Positions 6,657 through 15,280 are shown, numbered from the stretch's first letter. The stretch is 22,761 nt of DNA from Vulcanimicrobiota bacterium (GCA_028287545.1 JAQBPL010000051.1:1-22761); one strand, 5' to 3'. The notes: generated by a model not told the origin, from the sequence alone. Translations and numbers: made by a program.

Positions 6657-7699
6657 TAAAAGACCGGGATGATGTCCTCTGGTCCGATGTGGCCGACGTC
6701 GACGCCGTCGAGGTCGAGTTCGGGGATCGCGGGGAATTCGATCCCCCACTCGCCGACGATCGCGCGCACGCGTGCTAGCGACGTGCGCCAGTTCTCGGCC
6801 TGCTCGTCGAAGGTCAGCACGCCGAGGCCGGCGTCGCGCGCGTGCTGCACGAGCACGCGGTGGTTCGGCAAGAAGTAGTCGGGGATGTCCCAGAACTGAT
6901 TCGGCGGCTCCCACAAGATCATGCTCAGGAACACGAAGCCCGCGCGCAGCTGCTTCGTGATCATGTGCTTGTACTCGTCGGTGAGACCCGGCCAATCGCG
7001 TTCCAGCACCGTCAGACAGATCGCGAGGTGGCGCGCTTCGTCCTGACCGACCTTCTTGAAGATCTCCTTGAAGAGCGGGTGCGTAGCCTTCTTCGACATC
7101 CCGAAGAACAGCGTCGAGGAGGCGACCTCGCCCATCATGAACGACGTGAAGAGCACGCTGAGCGGATACTTCGCAAGCGACGCGCTGTAACCGCTCCAAT
7201 AGCGGCCGCCGTTGTGGTAGAGCCAGCCGATGTTGTTCTGCGCGGCGCGCGCGAGATCGGTCGTCGCGGTGAAGTCCATCGGACCGCCGGGAATCAGCGC
7301 CTGAATCGCGCGCTGGCAGACTTCCTCATGGTTCATCTCGTCGTGCGTGATCGAGAAGAAGCACTTGCGGATCGGATCTTCCTGATGCGTCTCGAACGCA
7401 TGGATCGTCGCCTTGGCGAACACCGCGGGTCCGGAACCGTCGAAGTTCGCCAGCACCGCATACCAGTACATGATCCCGAGGCGCTGCTCTTCGGTGAAGT
7501 CCTCCGCACGCAGCGTGTCCCAGGCGAAGTCCGAAGGATTCCAGACGTGCCGCTTCGAGCGCTCGTACAGCTCGGCGAGCTTGGGGGTCTCGACCCGCCA
7601 CTCCATCGGGAAGATGTTAGGCTGCGGAACCTCGGGATACGGGGTGAAGCCGGCGCTCGGAACGACGAGCTGCGGGTTCGCGTGCGTGGTCATGGCCAT
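6656..7699 (-). CDS. Ferritin-like / RNR-R2-like diiron oxidase
   Basis: 347 residues, mostly helical, with a complete diiron ligand pattern. A first Glu lies in AFETHQED (E103 or E107), followed by HDEMNHEE (E121, H124), GEVASS (E191) and GQDEARH (E221, H224). This E...ExxH...E...ExxH order is that of ribonucleotide-reductase-R2-like and other ferritin-like oxygenases. The protein would bind a dimetal centre (Fe/Fe or Mn/Fe) and activate O2. It is not a canonical NrdB: no NrdA is adjacent and its termini differ. The substrate is unknown; hydroxylation, N-oxidation or desaturation are all possible. The start is MAMTTH at 7699; an ATG at 7693 is the alternative. It is monocistronic, with its own promoter and a REP element at its stop codon. 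Confidence 0.8.
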   Translation of the reverse strand: MAMTTHANPQLVVPSAGFTPYPEVPQPNIFPMEWRVETPKLAELYERSKRHVWNPSDFAWDTLRAEDFTEEQRLGIMYWYAVLANFDGSGPAVFAKATIHAFETHQEDPIRKCFFSITHDEMNHEEVCQRAIQALIPGGPMDFTATTDLARAAQNNIGWLYHNGGRYWSGYSASLAKYPLSVLFTSFMMGEVASSTLFFGMSKKATHPLFKEIFKKVGQDEARHLAICLTVLERDWPGLTDEYKHMITKQLRAGFVFLSMILWEPPNQFWDIPDYFLPNHRVLVQHARDAGLGVLTFDEQAENWRTSLARVRAIVGEWGIEFPAIPELDLDGVDVGHIGPEDIIPVF

Positions 7700-7738
7700 G
7701 TGCGTCGGGCTCTCCCTACCGAATGGTTGGTCAGGAAG

Positions 7739-7767
7739 AGTATACCCGCCGAGGCTGGGGACGGCAA
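7739..7767 (-). promoter_or_regulatory. Sigma70-type promoter of the diiron oxidase gene
   Basis: On the minus strand TTGCCG (7767-7762) and TATACT (7744-7739) are 17 bases apart, matching 4 of 6 and 5 of 6 consensus positions. The start of transcription is expected near 7732, giving a leader of about 33 bases. An imperfect dyad (7713-7733; CCT..ACC...GGT.AGG) covers that start point, where a repressor would block it. Confidence 0.6.
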
Positions 7768-7782
7768 TGGGTTCTCGCCGCT

Positions 7783-9156
7783 CTACGCCAGCAATTTTTC
7801 CGCTACCCGGCCGAGCAGCTCACTCATGGTGGGGTGGAGGTGCGGCATTTCGGCGATCTCGCGAGCGGTCGCTCCCCGGTCGGTGAGGGCGATCGCCTCG
7901 CCGGCGAGGTCGATCGCGTCGTCGATGACCAGGGCGATCCCGACGACCCGGCCGTCTCCGCGCCGGGCCAGCATCTTCACGAAGCCCTCGCTCTCCGCCG
8001 AGACGAGGGCCTCGCCGACCTCGCTTGCCGGTAACGTCGCCACGCGCACGTCGATGCCGCGCGCGCGGCAGGCGCGTTCGGTCAGTCCGGCGACCGCGAC
8101 TTGCGGCTGCGTGTAGAGCGCGTGCGCCTCCCAGCGATCCCACTGCGCGGCGACCGGCTCGCGCGCGAAGGCGTTGCGCGCCGCAAGGCGCCCGGCGTAC
8201 TCGGCCGTGTGCACCATATTGCGCCGGCCGAGGACGTCGCCCGCCGCGAACACCCGCGGGTTCGAGCGACTGCGCAGCACGTCATCGACGACGATTCCGC
8301 GCGCGCGGTCGCCGTCGATCCCGCCGGCAGCGAGGTCGAGGCCGTCGACGTTCGGGCGGCGGTTGGTGGCGATCAGCACCGACTCGCAGCGCGCACCGTG
8401 CGCGCCCTGCGGCGTATCGGCGACGATCACCGTCATGTCCCCGTCGCGGAAGACGCGCCGAACGTCGGCAGCCGTCACGACGTCGACGCCGTCGCGCAGC
8501 AGCGATGCGCGCACGGCGCTCCCGACGTCGGGATCGTCGGCACGCAGCAGCTCGGGCGCGTCCTGGAACAGCGTCACCCGCGTTCCGAGCCGGGCGAAGA
8601 ACTGCGCGAACGCGCAGCCGATCGGGCCGCCGCCGAGGATCCCGATGCTGCGCGGCGCCCGGGTCATCTCGAGCACGTCGGCGCTCGTGATCGACGGAAC
8701 GTCGGCCAATCCGTCGATGCGCGGCAGCACCGTCTTGGCGCCGGTCGCGATGACGAACCGCTCCGCCGCGATGCGCCGCTCGCCGACCACGACCGTATCG
8801 GGGGCGACGAACCGCGCGTCGCCGCGCGCCAGCGGATACGATGTCAACTCGTGCACGCGGTCGGCCGCGAAGTAGTCGACCAGGGCCCGCTTGCGCTGGG
8901 CGATCGCGGGAAGATCGACGTGGACCGGGCCGGTCTCTACGCCGACGTCGTTCGCCCGCTGGACCTCGCCTTCCGACTGCATTGCCGCGAGCAGCGTCTT
9001 CGCCGGCATGCAGCCGCGGAGGATGCACGTTCCGCCGAGTTCGTCCTCGCCCGTGACGAGCACGACGTCGCGCCCTTCGGCCCGCGCTGCCTGGGCCGCG
9101 GCAAAACCCGCCGTCCCGGCACCGATCACGCACAGTTCGTGCCGCTCGTCGCGCAT
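7783..9156 (-). CDS. Class I pyridine-nucleotide disulfide oxidoreductase (dihydrolipoamide dehydrogenase-like)
   Basis: 457 residues with the full class I layout. The FAD Rossmann motif is VIGAGTAG (10-17). The redox disulfide lies in GGTCILRGCMPAK (C44, C49). A second, NAD(P), Rossmann motif is GILGGGPIGC. The FAD-ribityl motif is VFAAGDVLG. The C-terminal dimer motif is HLHPTMSE (H441, E446), which supplies the catalytic base for the partner subunit. This pattern is shared by dihydrolipoamide dehydrogenase, mercuric reductase and soluble transhydrogenase relatives. The terminal Cys pair of MerA is absent, so an E3-like or general disulfide reductase is more likely. No E2 or E1-beta gene is near. 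A TATCAC hexamer seven bases before the ATG hints at a leaderless start, but no good -35 accompanies it. Confidence 0.85.
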   Translation of the reverse strand: MRDERHELCVIGAGTAGFAAAQAARAEGRDVVLVTGEDELGGTCILRGCMPAKTLLAAMQSEGEVQRANDVGVETGPVHVDLPAIAQRKRALVDYFAADRVHELTSYPLARGDARFVAPDTVVVGERRIAAERFVIATGAKTVLPRIDGLADVPSITSADVLEMTRAPRSIGILGGGPIGCAFAQFFARLGTRVTLFQDAPELLRADDPDVGSAVRASLLRDGVDVVTAADVRRVFRDGDMTVIVADTPQGAHGARCESVLIATNRRPNVDGLDLAAGGIDGDRARGIVVDDVLRSRSNPRVFAAGDVLGRRNMVHTAEYAGRLAARNAFAREPVAAQWDRWEAHALYTQPQVAVAGLTERACRARGIDVRVATLPASEVGEALVSAESEGFVKMLARRGDGRVVGIALVIDDAIDLAGEAIALTDRGATAREIAEMPHLHPTMSELLGRVAEKLLA

Positions 9157-9218
9157 CCGCAGAGTGATACCCGTTCTCGCGAGCCATCACCGCCGACGGT
9201 TTGGCGAGCGATGGTCGA

Positions 9219-9755
9219 TTATTTTGCTACGGTGCCGTCGATGCTGGGCCGGAGCTGGCCGACGAATTTATCGGTGTTGTGAATGCTGCGCAAGACGGTC
9301 ACGATCGCATCTCTCGGGAAGCCCGACTCGAGCGTGACCGTATAGCCGGAAAAGACGTCGCCGGTGTCGTCCGCGCCCCAGAAGAGAAAATTCTGGTCGC
9401 TCAAGTACAACAGCTCCCGCATGAGTGCCGGGGAGTCCTTCGCTTTGCCGAGGTTGATGTAGCCGCCATGATAGTGCGGGTACACCCGAAAGCCGATCGT
9501 GTCGGATTTCGTGACGCTTATGACGATCTCCAAATTGTCGGCGTTCGCGAGGCCGGTACTCATCGTTCCGGTGAAGTTGTACGGATTCTTCGTGCTCCGC
9601 CGGAACGCGACGTTGACGTCGGTGCGCTGGCCCGCCGACGCCAGGAGCGTGTCCATCTGCTCGCGCGTCGCGTCACGCGCGGTCGATTGCGCAGCGGCAG
9701 GGGACGACACGGCGACCAGCAGCAGCAGGATCGCCGTCCACATGGTGTTCCTCAT
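9219..9755 (-). CDS. Secreted YbjN-like protein
   Basis: 178 residues with a clear signal peptide: hydrophobic core at residues 5-18 and cleavage after AAA near 22-23. The mature domain has an alternating strand/helix pattern with GYINLGKAKDSPALMRELLYLSD...FLFWGADDTGDV...RDAIVTVLRSIH. This resembles the YbjN/type III chaperone-like fold, in which two helices pack on a sheet; the resemblance is by eye. No catalytic residues are evident. There is no cysteine in the mature part. The start could be the ATG at 9755 or at 9743. It lies 41 bp downstream of the 7TM-GAF sensor on the same strand, so it may be the fourth gene of that operon, and 62 bp upstream of the flavin reductase. Confidence 0.7.
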   Translation of the reverse strand: MRNTMWTAILLLLVAVSSPAAAQSTARDATREQMDTLLASAGQRTDVNVAFRRSTKNPYNFTGTMSTGLANADNLEIVISVTKSDTIGFRVYPHYHGGYINLGKAKDSPALMRELLYLSDQNFLFWGADDTGDVFSGYTVTLESGFPRDAIVTVLRSIHNTDKFVGQLRPSIDGTVAK

Positions 9756-9796
9756 GCGGCTACATCGGCGGGGCCGCCCACCGCTCCTGCTCTATC

Positions 9797-11473
9797 CTAC
9801 GAAATAAGCAGCCTGGCACGCAGCTCGGCATTCTCCTCGCGGAGCCGCTTCGCTTCGGCGGCGTCGAGCGCAACCAGGGCGAACGCGACCTCGCGCGCGA
9901 CGCGTTCCAGCGCGTGCAGCTCCTCCGGCGAATATGGCTCGGCCCGCGCGGGCAGCGAGACGAGGACGATCCCGGTCAGGGTGCCGCGCACGACCATCGG
10001 AAAGGCCACGTCGGCGTCGCGCAGTCCCGGAAATGCCGTGCGCAGGACGGGGTCCCCCGAAGCGCGCAGCCGCAGCACCAGCACGTCGTCCTCGTGGAAT
10101 CGGCGCGCGCTTTCGAACACCGAACGGAACGTGCGGTCGTCCTCGCGCAGGAGGATGTCGCAGTCGCTCGCGCGCCCGAACGTGCGCAGCGTCCAGCGCG
10201 TCGCCTCGAACAGCTTGCGCGGCTCGCCGACGAGGTGGGCTTCGCGCGCGAAGCGCTGCAGTTCGTTCGCGGCGCGGTGGCGCTGCGCGAACAAGACCGC
10301 GTCGACGAAGCCGTCGACCCAGGCGTGCAGCGGACGCAGCGAGAGCCCGACCACGACGGCGACCACCATCTCGATGATCTGGCCGCGGACGTGGCCGATC
10401 TCGCCCGCCCAGCGTTCGACCGCCCATTCGACGGCGATGAACACCGTGACGACGATCGTCGAGATGGCGCCGTACACCACGGCTCGGTTCACCACGAACC
10501 CGATGTCGAACAGCCGCTCGACCAGGATCGCGTAGGCGAGCCCGATCGCCATGATCGCAAGCGACGCCTCGCCGACGATCTGCTCCACCGTCCCGTAGAT
10601 GCCGAAACTTCCGGTCGTGAGCACGTTGTAGAAGGTCGTGAACTCGCCGATGACGAGCGCGCACCCGACGATGGCGAGCTGCCGGCGGTCCGCGCCGCGG
10701 GTGGTCAACAAGCTCACGATCAGCGAGAAGATCGCGTAGAACAGCAGTGCGACATCGATCATCCCGCCCGTCGTGACGCTGTCGATGAACGGCAGCAGCA
10801 AACCCGTTGCGCCGAGCAGCACGACGCCGACCGCTTGATACAGCGCCGCGGCGAGGCAGAGCCAAATGCCGATCCGCAAGATGCGACGGCGCAGCGGCGA
10901 CGAGGATCCCAGCGCGTCGATCAGCACGAGCAGCGCGAGCGTCTGGATCTCGCCGAGCGGTCCTTGCGCGGCAACGTAGGCCGTACGGAACCAGCTCCCG
11001 ATCTGCGGATCGGACACCGAGACGGAGAAGAATGCGGTGAGCGAGAGGAATGCGGCCAGCGCAAAACCCACGACCGTCGTGCCGCGCAAGAGCAAGATGG
11101 CCAGCGCCAGCACGAGCACCGCGACACGAGTGAGGTCCCAGAGGCGGCCGACAACCGACGACGTTACGTTGTGGGGAAGCAGCGTGACGATCCCGCCGTC
11201 GTCAGCGCGAACGCGCAGCGGCGCTCCGGGCGTTTGAGCACCGAGCCGCGCTCCTGGGCGCCCTTCGACCAACGTCACGCGCTCGCCGACGTGCAAGCCG
11301 CTGGTCGAGTCTTGCACGCGCCGAACCGTAAAGGTGTCGCGTTGGCCGATGACCGCGGTAAGCTCGGCACCGTACACCGCGACGTGATGGCCGAGGAACA
11401 GATCGACAAGCGAGACGGCCAGCATGGCGCCGATGACGAGGCCGAGGAGAAACCGCGCGAACCCCACTCGCAT
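9797..11473 (-). CDS. 7TM membrane sensor with GAF domain, no kinase domain
   Basis: 558 residues. Residues 7-28 form a membrane helix. Residues 33-105 form an extracytoplasmic domain with a PDZ-like turn GLHVGERVTLVEG. Several further helices follow from about 113 to 375. The segment YAILVERLFDIGFVVNRAVVYG (about 314-335) is the hallmark seen in N-terminal halves of certain multi-pass sensor histidine kinases. Residues 402-530 look like a GAF domain, and the C-terminus is a short coiled coil (about 538-556). HisKA, HATPase, GGDEF or DNA-binding domains are all missing, yet no frameshift is apparent. The ATG at 11473 is chosen because it precedes the first helix directly. It follows the TetR gene by 34 bases and is probably cotranscribed. 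Confidence 0.75.
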   Translation of the reverse strand: MRVGFARFLLGLVIGAMLAVSLVDLFLGHHVAVYGAELTAVIGQRDTFTVRRVQDSTSGLHVGERVTLVEGRPGARLGAQTPGAPLRVRADDGGIVTLLPHNVTSSVVGRLWDLTRVAVLVLALAILLLRGTTVVGFALAAFLSLTAFFSVSVSDPQIGSWFRTAYVAAQGPLGEIQTLALLVLIDALGSSSPLRRRILRIGIWLCLAAALYQAVGVVLLGATGLLLPFIDSVTTGGMIDVALLFYAIFSLIVSLLTTRGADRRQLAIVGCALVIGEFTTFYNVLTTGSFGIYGTVEQIVGEASLAIMAIGLAYAILVERLFDIGFVVNRAVVYGAISTIVVTVFIAVEWAVERWAGEIGHVRGQIIEMVVAVVVGLSLRPLHAWVDGFVDAVLFAQRHRAANELQRFAREAHLVGEPRKLFEATRWTLRTFGRASDCDILLREDDRTFRSVFESARRFHEDDVLVLRLRASGDPVLRTAFPGLRDADVAFPMVVRGTLTGIVLVSLPARAEPYSPEELHALERVAREVAFALVALDAAEAKRLREENAELRARLLIS

Positions 11474-11507
11474 CAACCCTGCTTCGCGCGCCGTAGCGAC
11501 GGGACCG

Positions 11508-12095
11508 CTACTGCGGGCGCACGATCCCGTCGAACCCGATCGCAACGATCGCGCGAACGACCGCTCCCTCCGCGATCGAGGAACCGTGCCGGTACCACTC
11601 GACGACCGAGTTCGACATCCCGAAGATCAACCGCGCGATCAGCCGCGCATCGAGGTCGGTCCGCACCGCGCCGCTCCGCTGCGCCTCAGCGATCAGATCG
11701 GAGAAGGTCCGGTCGAACGAGCGTCGCCGCTCGAGCGCCGCGCGCTCGCTCTTGGAGCTGCCGCGGACGCGCACGAGCACGGTCAATTCCGGCAGCATCT
11801 GCAGCGTGATCTCGGCGACCCGGCCAGTGATGTGCCGCAGCCGGGAGAGCGCGCCGCCCTCGAGCGCCTGCGGTTCGTCGAGGACCGCGAAGAGCGCGTC
11901 GAGGGCGCGGGTCAGCCCGCGATCGAGCAGCGCTTCCTTCCCGCTGACGTGATGATAGATCGACGCCTTCGTGATTCCGGCCGCACGCGCGACGTCGTCC
12001 ATCGACGCACCGTCGTACCCGCGCTCGGCGAAGACGCGCAACGCGACGTCGGTGAGCGTGTCGATGTCGTACGGCTTGCGCGCCTCGCCGCTCAC
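11508..12095 (-). CDS. TetR/AcrR-family transcriptional regulator
   Basis: 195 residues. The N-terminal DNA-binding domain carries VALRVFAERGYDGASMDD, then the helix-turn-helix VARAAGITKASIYHHV (about 35-50), then SGKEALL, all typical of TetR repressors. The C-terminal ligand-binding and dimerisation domain (about 60-195) is all-helical and divergent, so the ligand cannot be read from it. The GTG start overlaps the stop codon of the upstream propeller gene by four bases (GTGA), so regulator and propeller protein are translationally coupled. The natural prediction is autoregulation of this operon through the palindrome at 15224-15235. The 7TM-GAF sensor gene follows. Confidence 0.88.
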   Translation of the reverse strand: MSGEARKPYDIDTLTDVALRVFAERGYDGASMDDVARAAGITKASIYHHVSGKEALLDRGLTRALDALFAVLDEPQALEGGALSRLRHITGRVAEITLQMLPELTVLVRVRGSSKSERAALERRRSFDRTFSDLIAEAQRSGAVRTDLDARLIARLIFGMSNSVVEWYRHGSSIAEGAVVRAIVAIGFDGIVRPQ

Positions 12096-15000
12096 GGCGA
12101 TGGAACGCCGACCGTCACGAAGCCCTCGCCAAGTACCGTGTCGATGTCGCGATAGGCGGCGGTGACGTCGGGGACGAGCGCGCGCAGCGCTTCGCGATGC
12201 TGCTCGAACGGCGGCTGCAGCGCTCCGCCGATCGTCCCGGCCATACCGCCGAGCCGTTCGCGGATGCGGTTGGGCATTCCGATCGAGTCTTCGTCGTATT
12301 TCGCGTTCGAGGTCAGCTCGTCGCGCAGTGCGACGAGGCGCGCCCGCTCGTCCGGCGAGGCCTTCTTCATCCGCGCGTCGATCGCGTTGAGCGCGCGGTC
12401 GACCCCGTCGTACCAGCGGAACACTGTCGCCAAGAACGCGTGGCGCGCAGCGCGCTCGTCGGCAGTCCAAGTGACCTGCGGGTCGTCCGTCAGCCGGAAC
12501 GTCTGCTCGGCGACGTACTGGTCGACGTGCAAGCGCGCCGTGTACGTGCCGGGCAACGCCTCGGCGCCGGTGAGCGGGCCCGCGTTCGGAAGGCTCGTGC
12601 CGTTCCAGCGCGTCGGACCGTCCTCGTTTCCGTCCCACACGATGCGGTTGATCCCGGCCTCGTTGGTGACGAAGAATTTCTTCCCCTCATCGGTTCGGTA
12701 CGAGCCGCGCAGCGTGCGCACGGCTTTCCCCTGCGCGTCGAGGATCTCGATCCACGGCCGCGCCTTGGCCTTCGTCTTCTGATAGAAGGTCAGGACTGCG
12801 CCGCTCGGCGCGTTCGGCCCGACGTAGAAGTTCGCCGGCAGCGCGTTGCCGTCGCCGCCCTCGATCGACGGCCAGGCGGACCATACCGTCGCCTCGCGCA
12901 CCGGAAAGAACAGCGTTCCCGCGGCGCGCGCGGCGGCGAGCTGCTGCAGTGGCGCGGCATCGTCGAGGACGTAGAACCCGCGGCCGTGGGTTGCGAGCAG
13001 CAGGTCGTTCGTGACGGGGTGAACGTGGACGTCGTAGACCGCGACGCGCGGCAGGTTGGAGTGGACCCGCTCCCAGCGCGCGCCACGATCGGCCGAGATC
13101 CATAACCCGTTCTCGGTCCCGGCGTACAGCAGCGTTTGCACGTGCGGGTCTTGGCGCAGGACGCGCACCGGCGCGTCGAGCGGCAAGTTCGCGGCGATCG
13201 AACGCCAGGTGGCGCCGAAGTCGTCGGTGACGTACGCGTACGGCCGCCGGTCGCCCAGATCGTGACGATCGAGGATCGCGAACGCCGTCCCGACGGCATA
13301 CGGGCTCGCCTCGATCGTCTCGACGCGGCCGTAGCGCGGCCATCCCTTGGGCGTCACGTTCACCCAGTGCGCGCCCTCGTCGCGCGTGAGGTGCACGAGA
13401 CCGTCGTCTGTTCCGACCCAGATCGTTGCGGCATCCTTCGGCGACGGCGCGATCGCGAGCGTCGTGTCGTACGTCTCGGCACCCGAGACGTCGAGCGACA
13501 CCGGGCCGCCCGAGGCGCGCTGGTGCTCCTTTTCGTTGCGGGTGAGATCCGGGCTGATCGGGCTCCAATGGCGGCCGCGATCGGTCGTCTTGAACACGAC
13601 GTTGCCGCCGAAGTACGCGACGTGCCCGTCCTGCGGCGAGAATGCGAGCGGCGCGTTCCAATTGAAGCGGTACGGCATCTGTGCGAGCGACTGCAGCGAG
13701 GTGAACGCGTCGCGCGGATACGGCGAGACGTCGACGCTGTGGTGCGCCTTGGTATCGTAGATTCCCAGCACGCCGTCCTGCGTGTTGGTCCAGATCAGCG
13801 AGGAATCGAGCGGATCGGGGATCGCGTACATCCCGTCGCCGCCGGCGATCGCAAACCAGTCGCGATCGATCAGGCCGATTCCGTTGCGCGAGGTCACCGG
13901 CGCGCACCAGGAGCTGTTGTCCTGCAGGCCGCCGCACAGCGTGTACGGTTTGCCGTTGTCGAAGCCGACGTGGTAGATCTGCGCGAGCGGGAGCGTGTTG
14001 GCGAACGACCAGCCCTCACCGCGGTTGCGGCTGAGGATCACGCCGCCGTCGTTTCCTTCGATGAGGCGGCGTCCGTCGGCCGACCACCAGAGCGCATGGT
14101 TGTCGGGGTGCATCGAGGGAACAAGATGCTTCCAAGTCGAGCCGCCGTCTTTCGAGATGGTCAGATACATCGAGACGGAGATGACGCGATTGCGATTCTG
14201 CGGATCGACGGCGAGATGACTGAAATAGAACGGGCGCTGTTCCGGCCGCGTGTCGTCGGAGGTCTTGCGCCAGGTGTCGCCGCCATCGTCGGAACGCCAG
14301 ACCGTTCCCTGGCGTGACTGCACGACCGCGTACACGCGCCGTCCGTCGCTCGGCGCGACGGCGACGCCGATGCGCCCCAGCATGTCGGTCGGGAACCCGT
14401 GTCCCTGCACTTTCGTCCACGTGACGCCGCCGTCGCGCGAGCGGTACAAGCCGTCGGCCGGGCCGCCGCTCGTCGCGATCCACGGCTGCCGGCGGAATTG
14501 CCAGATCGACGCGAACACGAGGCGCGGGTTGTGCGGGTTCCAGGCGAGATCGGCGGCGCCGCTCGCCGGGCCGACGTAGAGCGTGTGCGCCCAGGTCTTG
14601 CCGCCGTCGACGGTGCGATAGACGCCGCGCGCCGGGCTGTCTTTCCACGGGTCGCCGAGCGCCGCGACGATCGCGCGCCGCGGGTCGCGCGGGTCGACCA
14701 GGATCTTCGCGATCTGCGAGGTGTCGGTGAGACCGGCGTGCGTCCAATGCTTCGCGCCGTCCCGCGAGACCCACACGCCGTCGCCGAACGAAGCGTCGTT
14801 GCGCGGGTTCGCTTCGCCCGTCCCGGCCCACACGACGTTGGGCGCGCTCGGCGCGACCGCGAGCGCCCCGATCGCGCCGAACGGCGGCCCCTCCCATGTG
14901 GACGTGAACGAGACGCCGCCGTCGGTCGACTTGAAGACGCCGCCGCCGGCACCGCCGACGTAGTACAGCGCCGGATCGGCGTCGCTCCCCGCAACGGCCG

Positions 15001-15193
15001 TCACGCGGCCGCCTGAGGCGGCCGGGCCGATCGCCCGGAACTTGAGTCCGGCCGTGTCGGGGGCGGGCGTCGCCGTGGGGTGCGGCTCGGCGGCACGCGT
15101 GGGTGCGGCGACGGCAGGGCAGAACGAAATGGAGAGCCCCGCCGCCAAAAAGGCCGCGGCAGCAAGAAGACGGCTGGTACGCATCGCTACCAT
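12092..15193 (-). CDS. Large secreted Asp-box (BNR/sortilin-VPS10-like) beta-propeller protein
   Basis: 1033 residues from the ATG at 15193 (1030 from the ATG at 15184; neither has a convincing Shine-Dalgarno). A signal peptide covers about residues 1-30, and a Pro/Thr/Ala linker follows. From about 50 to 720 there are at least ten Asp-box repeats of the form S.DGG..W, for example STDGGVSF, SRDGAKHW, TVDGGKTW, SRDGGVTW, SDDGGDTW, SKDGGSTW, TTDRGRHW and TDDFGATW. These mark one or two many-bladed propellers of the VPS10/sortilin or BNR type. The last 300 residues hold a beta-sandwich-like part and a helical tail. Such proteins are often labelled glycosyl hydrolase or VPS10-domain protein, but no catalytic residues can be assigned. 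Probably extracellular binding. First gene of the operon with the TetR and sensor genes. Confidence 0.85.
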   Translation of the reverse strand: MVAMRTSRLLAAAAFLAAGLSISFCPAVAAPTRAAEPHPTATPAPDTAGLKFRAIGPAASGGRVTAVAGSDADPALYYVGGAGGGVFKSTDGGVSFTSTWEGPPFGAIGALAVAPSAPNVVWAGTGEANPRNDASFGDGVWVSRDGAKHWTHAGLTDTSQIAKILVDPRDPRRAIVAALGDPWKDSPARGVYRTVDGGKTWAHTLYVGPASGAADLAWNPHNPRLVFASIWQFRRQPWIATSGGPADGLYRSRDGGVTWTKVQGHGFPTDMLGRIGVAVAPSDGRRVYAVVQSRQGTVWRSDDGGDTWRKTSDDTRPEQRPFYFSHLAVDPQNRNRVISVSMYLTISKDGGSTWKHLVPSMHPDNHALWWSADGRRLIEGNDGGVILSRNRGEGWSFANTLPLAQIYHVGFDNGKPYTLCGGLQDNSSWCAPVTSRNGIGLIDRDWFAIAGGDGMYAIPDPLDSSLIWTNTQDGVLGIYDTKAHHSVDVSPYPRDAFTSLQSLAQMPYRFNWNAPLAFSPQDGHVAYFGGNVVFKTTDRGRHWSPISPDLTRNEKEHQRASGGPVSLDVSGAETYDTTLAIAPSPKDAATIWVGTDDGLVHLTRDEGAHWVNVTPKGWPRYGRVETIEASPYAVGTAFAILDRHDLGDRRPYAYVTDDFGATWRSIAANLPLDAPVRVLRQDPHVQTLLYAGTENGLWISADRGARWERVHSNLPRVAVYDVHVHPVTNDLLLATHGRGFYVLDDAAPLQQLAAARAAGTLFFPVREATVWSAWPSIEGGDGNALPANFYVGPNAPSGAVLTFYQKTKAKARPWIEILDAQGKAVRTLRGSYRTDEGKKFFVTNEAGINRIVWDGNEDGPTRWNGTSLPNAGPLTGAEALPGTYTARLHVDQYVAEQTFRLTDDPQVTWTADERAARHAFLATVFRWYDGVDRALNAIDARMKKASPDERARLVALRDELTSNAKYDEDSIGMPNRIRERLGGMAGTIGGALQPPFEQHREALRALVPDVTAAYRDIDTVLGEGFVTVGVPSP

Positions 15194-15213
15194 GCTTGGC
15201 GAGAAGGGAAGAC

Positions 15214-15243
15214 GCTCCCCCGCCCAAACGTTTGGTAGGGAGC
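15214..15243. promoter_or_regulatory. Candidate TetR operator in the divergent promoter region
   Basis: A perfect 12-bp palindrome CCAAACGTTTGG (15224-15235) sits inside a second, looser dyad, GCTCCC (15214-15219) and GGGAGC (15238-15243). It lies in the 87-bp gap between the propeller-TetR operon and the E1-alpha gene, about 30 bases upstream of the propeller start and 46 upstream of the E1-alpha start. Size and placement fit a TetR-family operator controlling one or both genes. Confidence 0.55.
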
Positions 15244-15267
15244 AATCAGGCGGCGCGGAGAACGGTC

Positions 15268-15272
15268 GGAGG
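15268..15272 (+). promoter_or_regulatory. Ribosome binding site that decides the E1-alpha start
   Basis: GGAGG lies eight bases before the ATG at 15281 but only two bases before the alternative ATG at 15275. The downstream start is therefore preferred. Confidence 0.65.
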
Positions 15273-15280
15273 CGATGGCG

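Noticed and set aside
6656..7699. Ribonucleotide reductase small subunit NrdB
   Set aside because: No NrdA partner, and the protein termini and helix spacing do not look like NrdB.
7783..9156. Mercuric reductase
   Set aside because: The C-terminal Cys pair and N-terminal heavy-metal domain are missing and no mer genes are near.
9157..9190. Leaderless promoter of the disulfide reductase gene
   Set aside because: TATCAC is well placed before the ATG but no acceptable -35 lies at 16-18 bases; too weak to list.
9914..11809. A 631-codon open frame on the plus strand opposite the 7TM-GAF gene
   Set aside because: Highly charged, low-complexity composition without membrane or domain signal; the opposite strand holds a convincing membrane protein.
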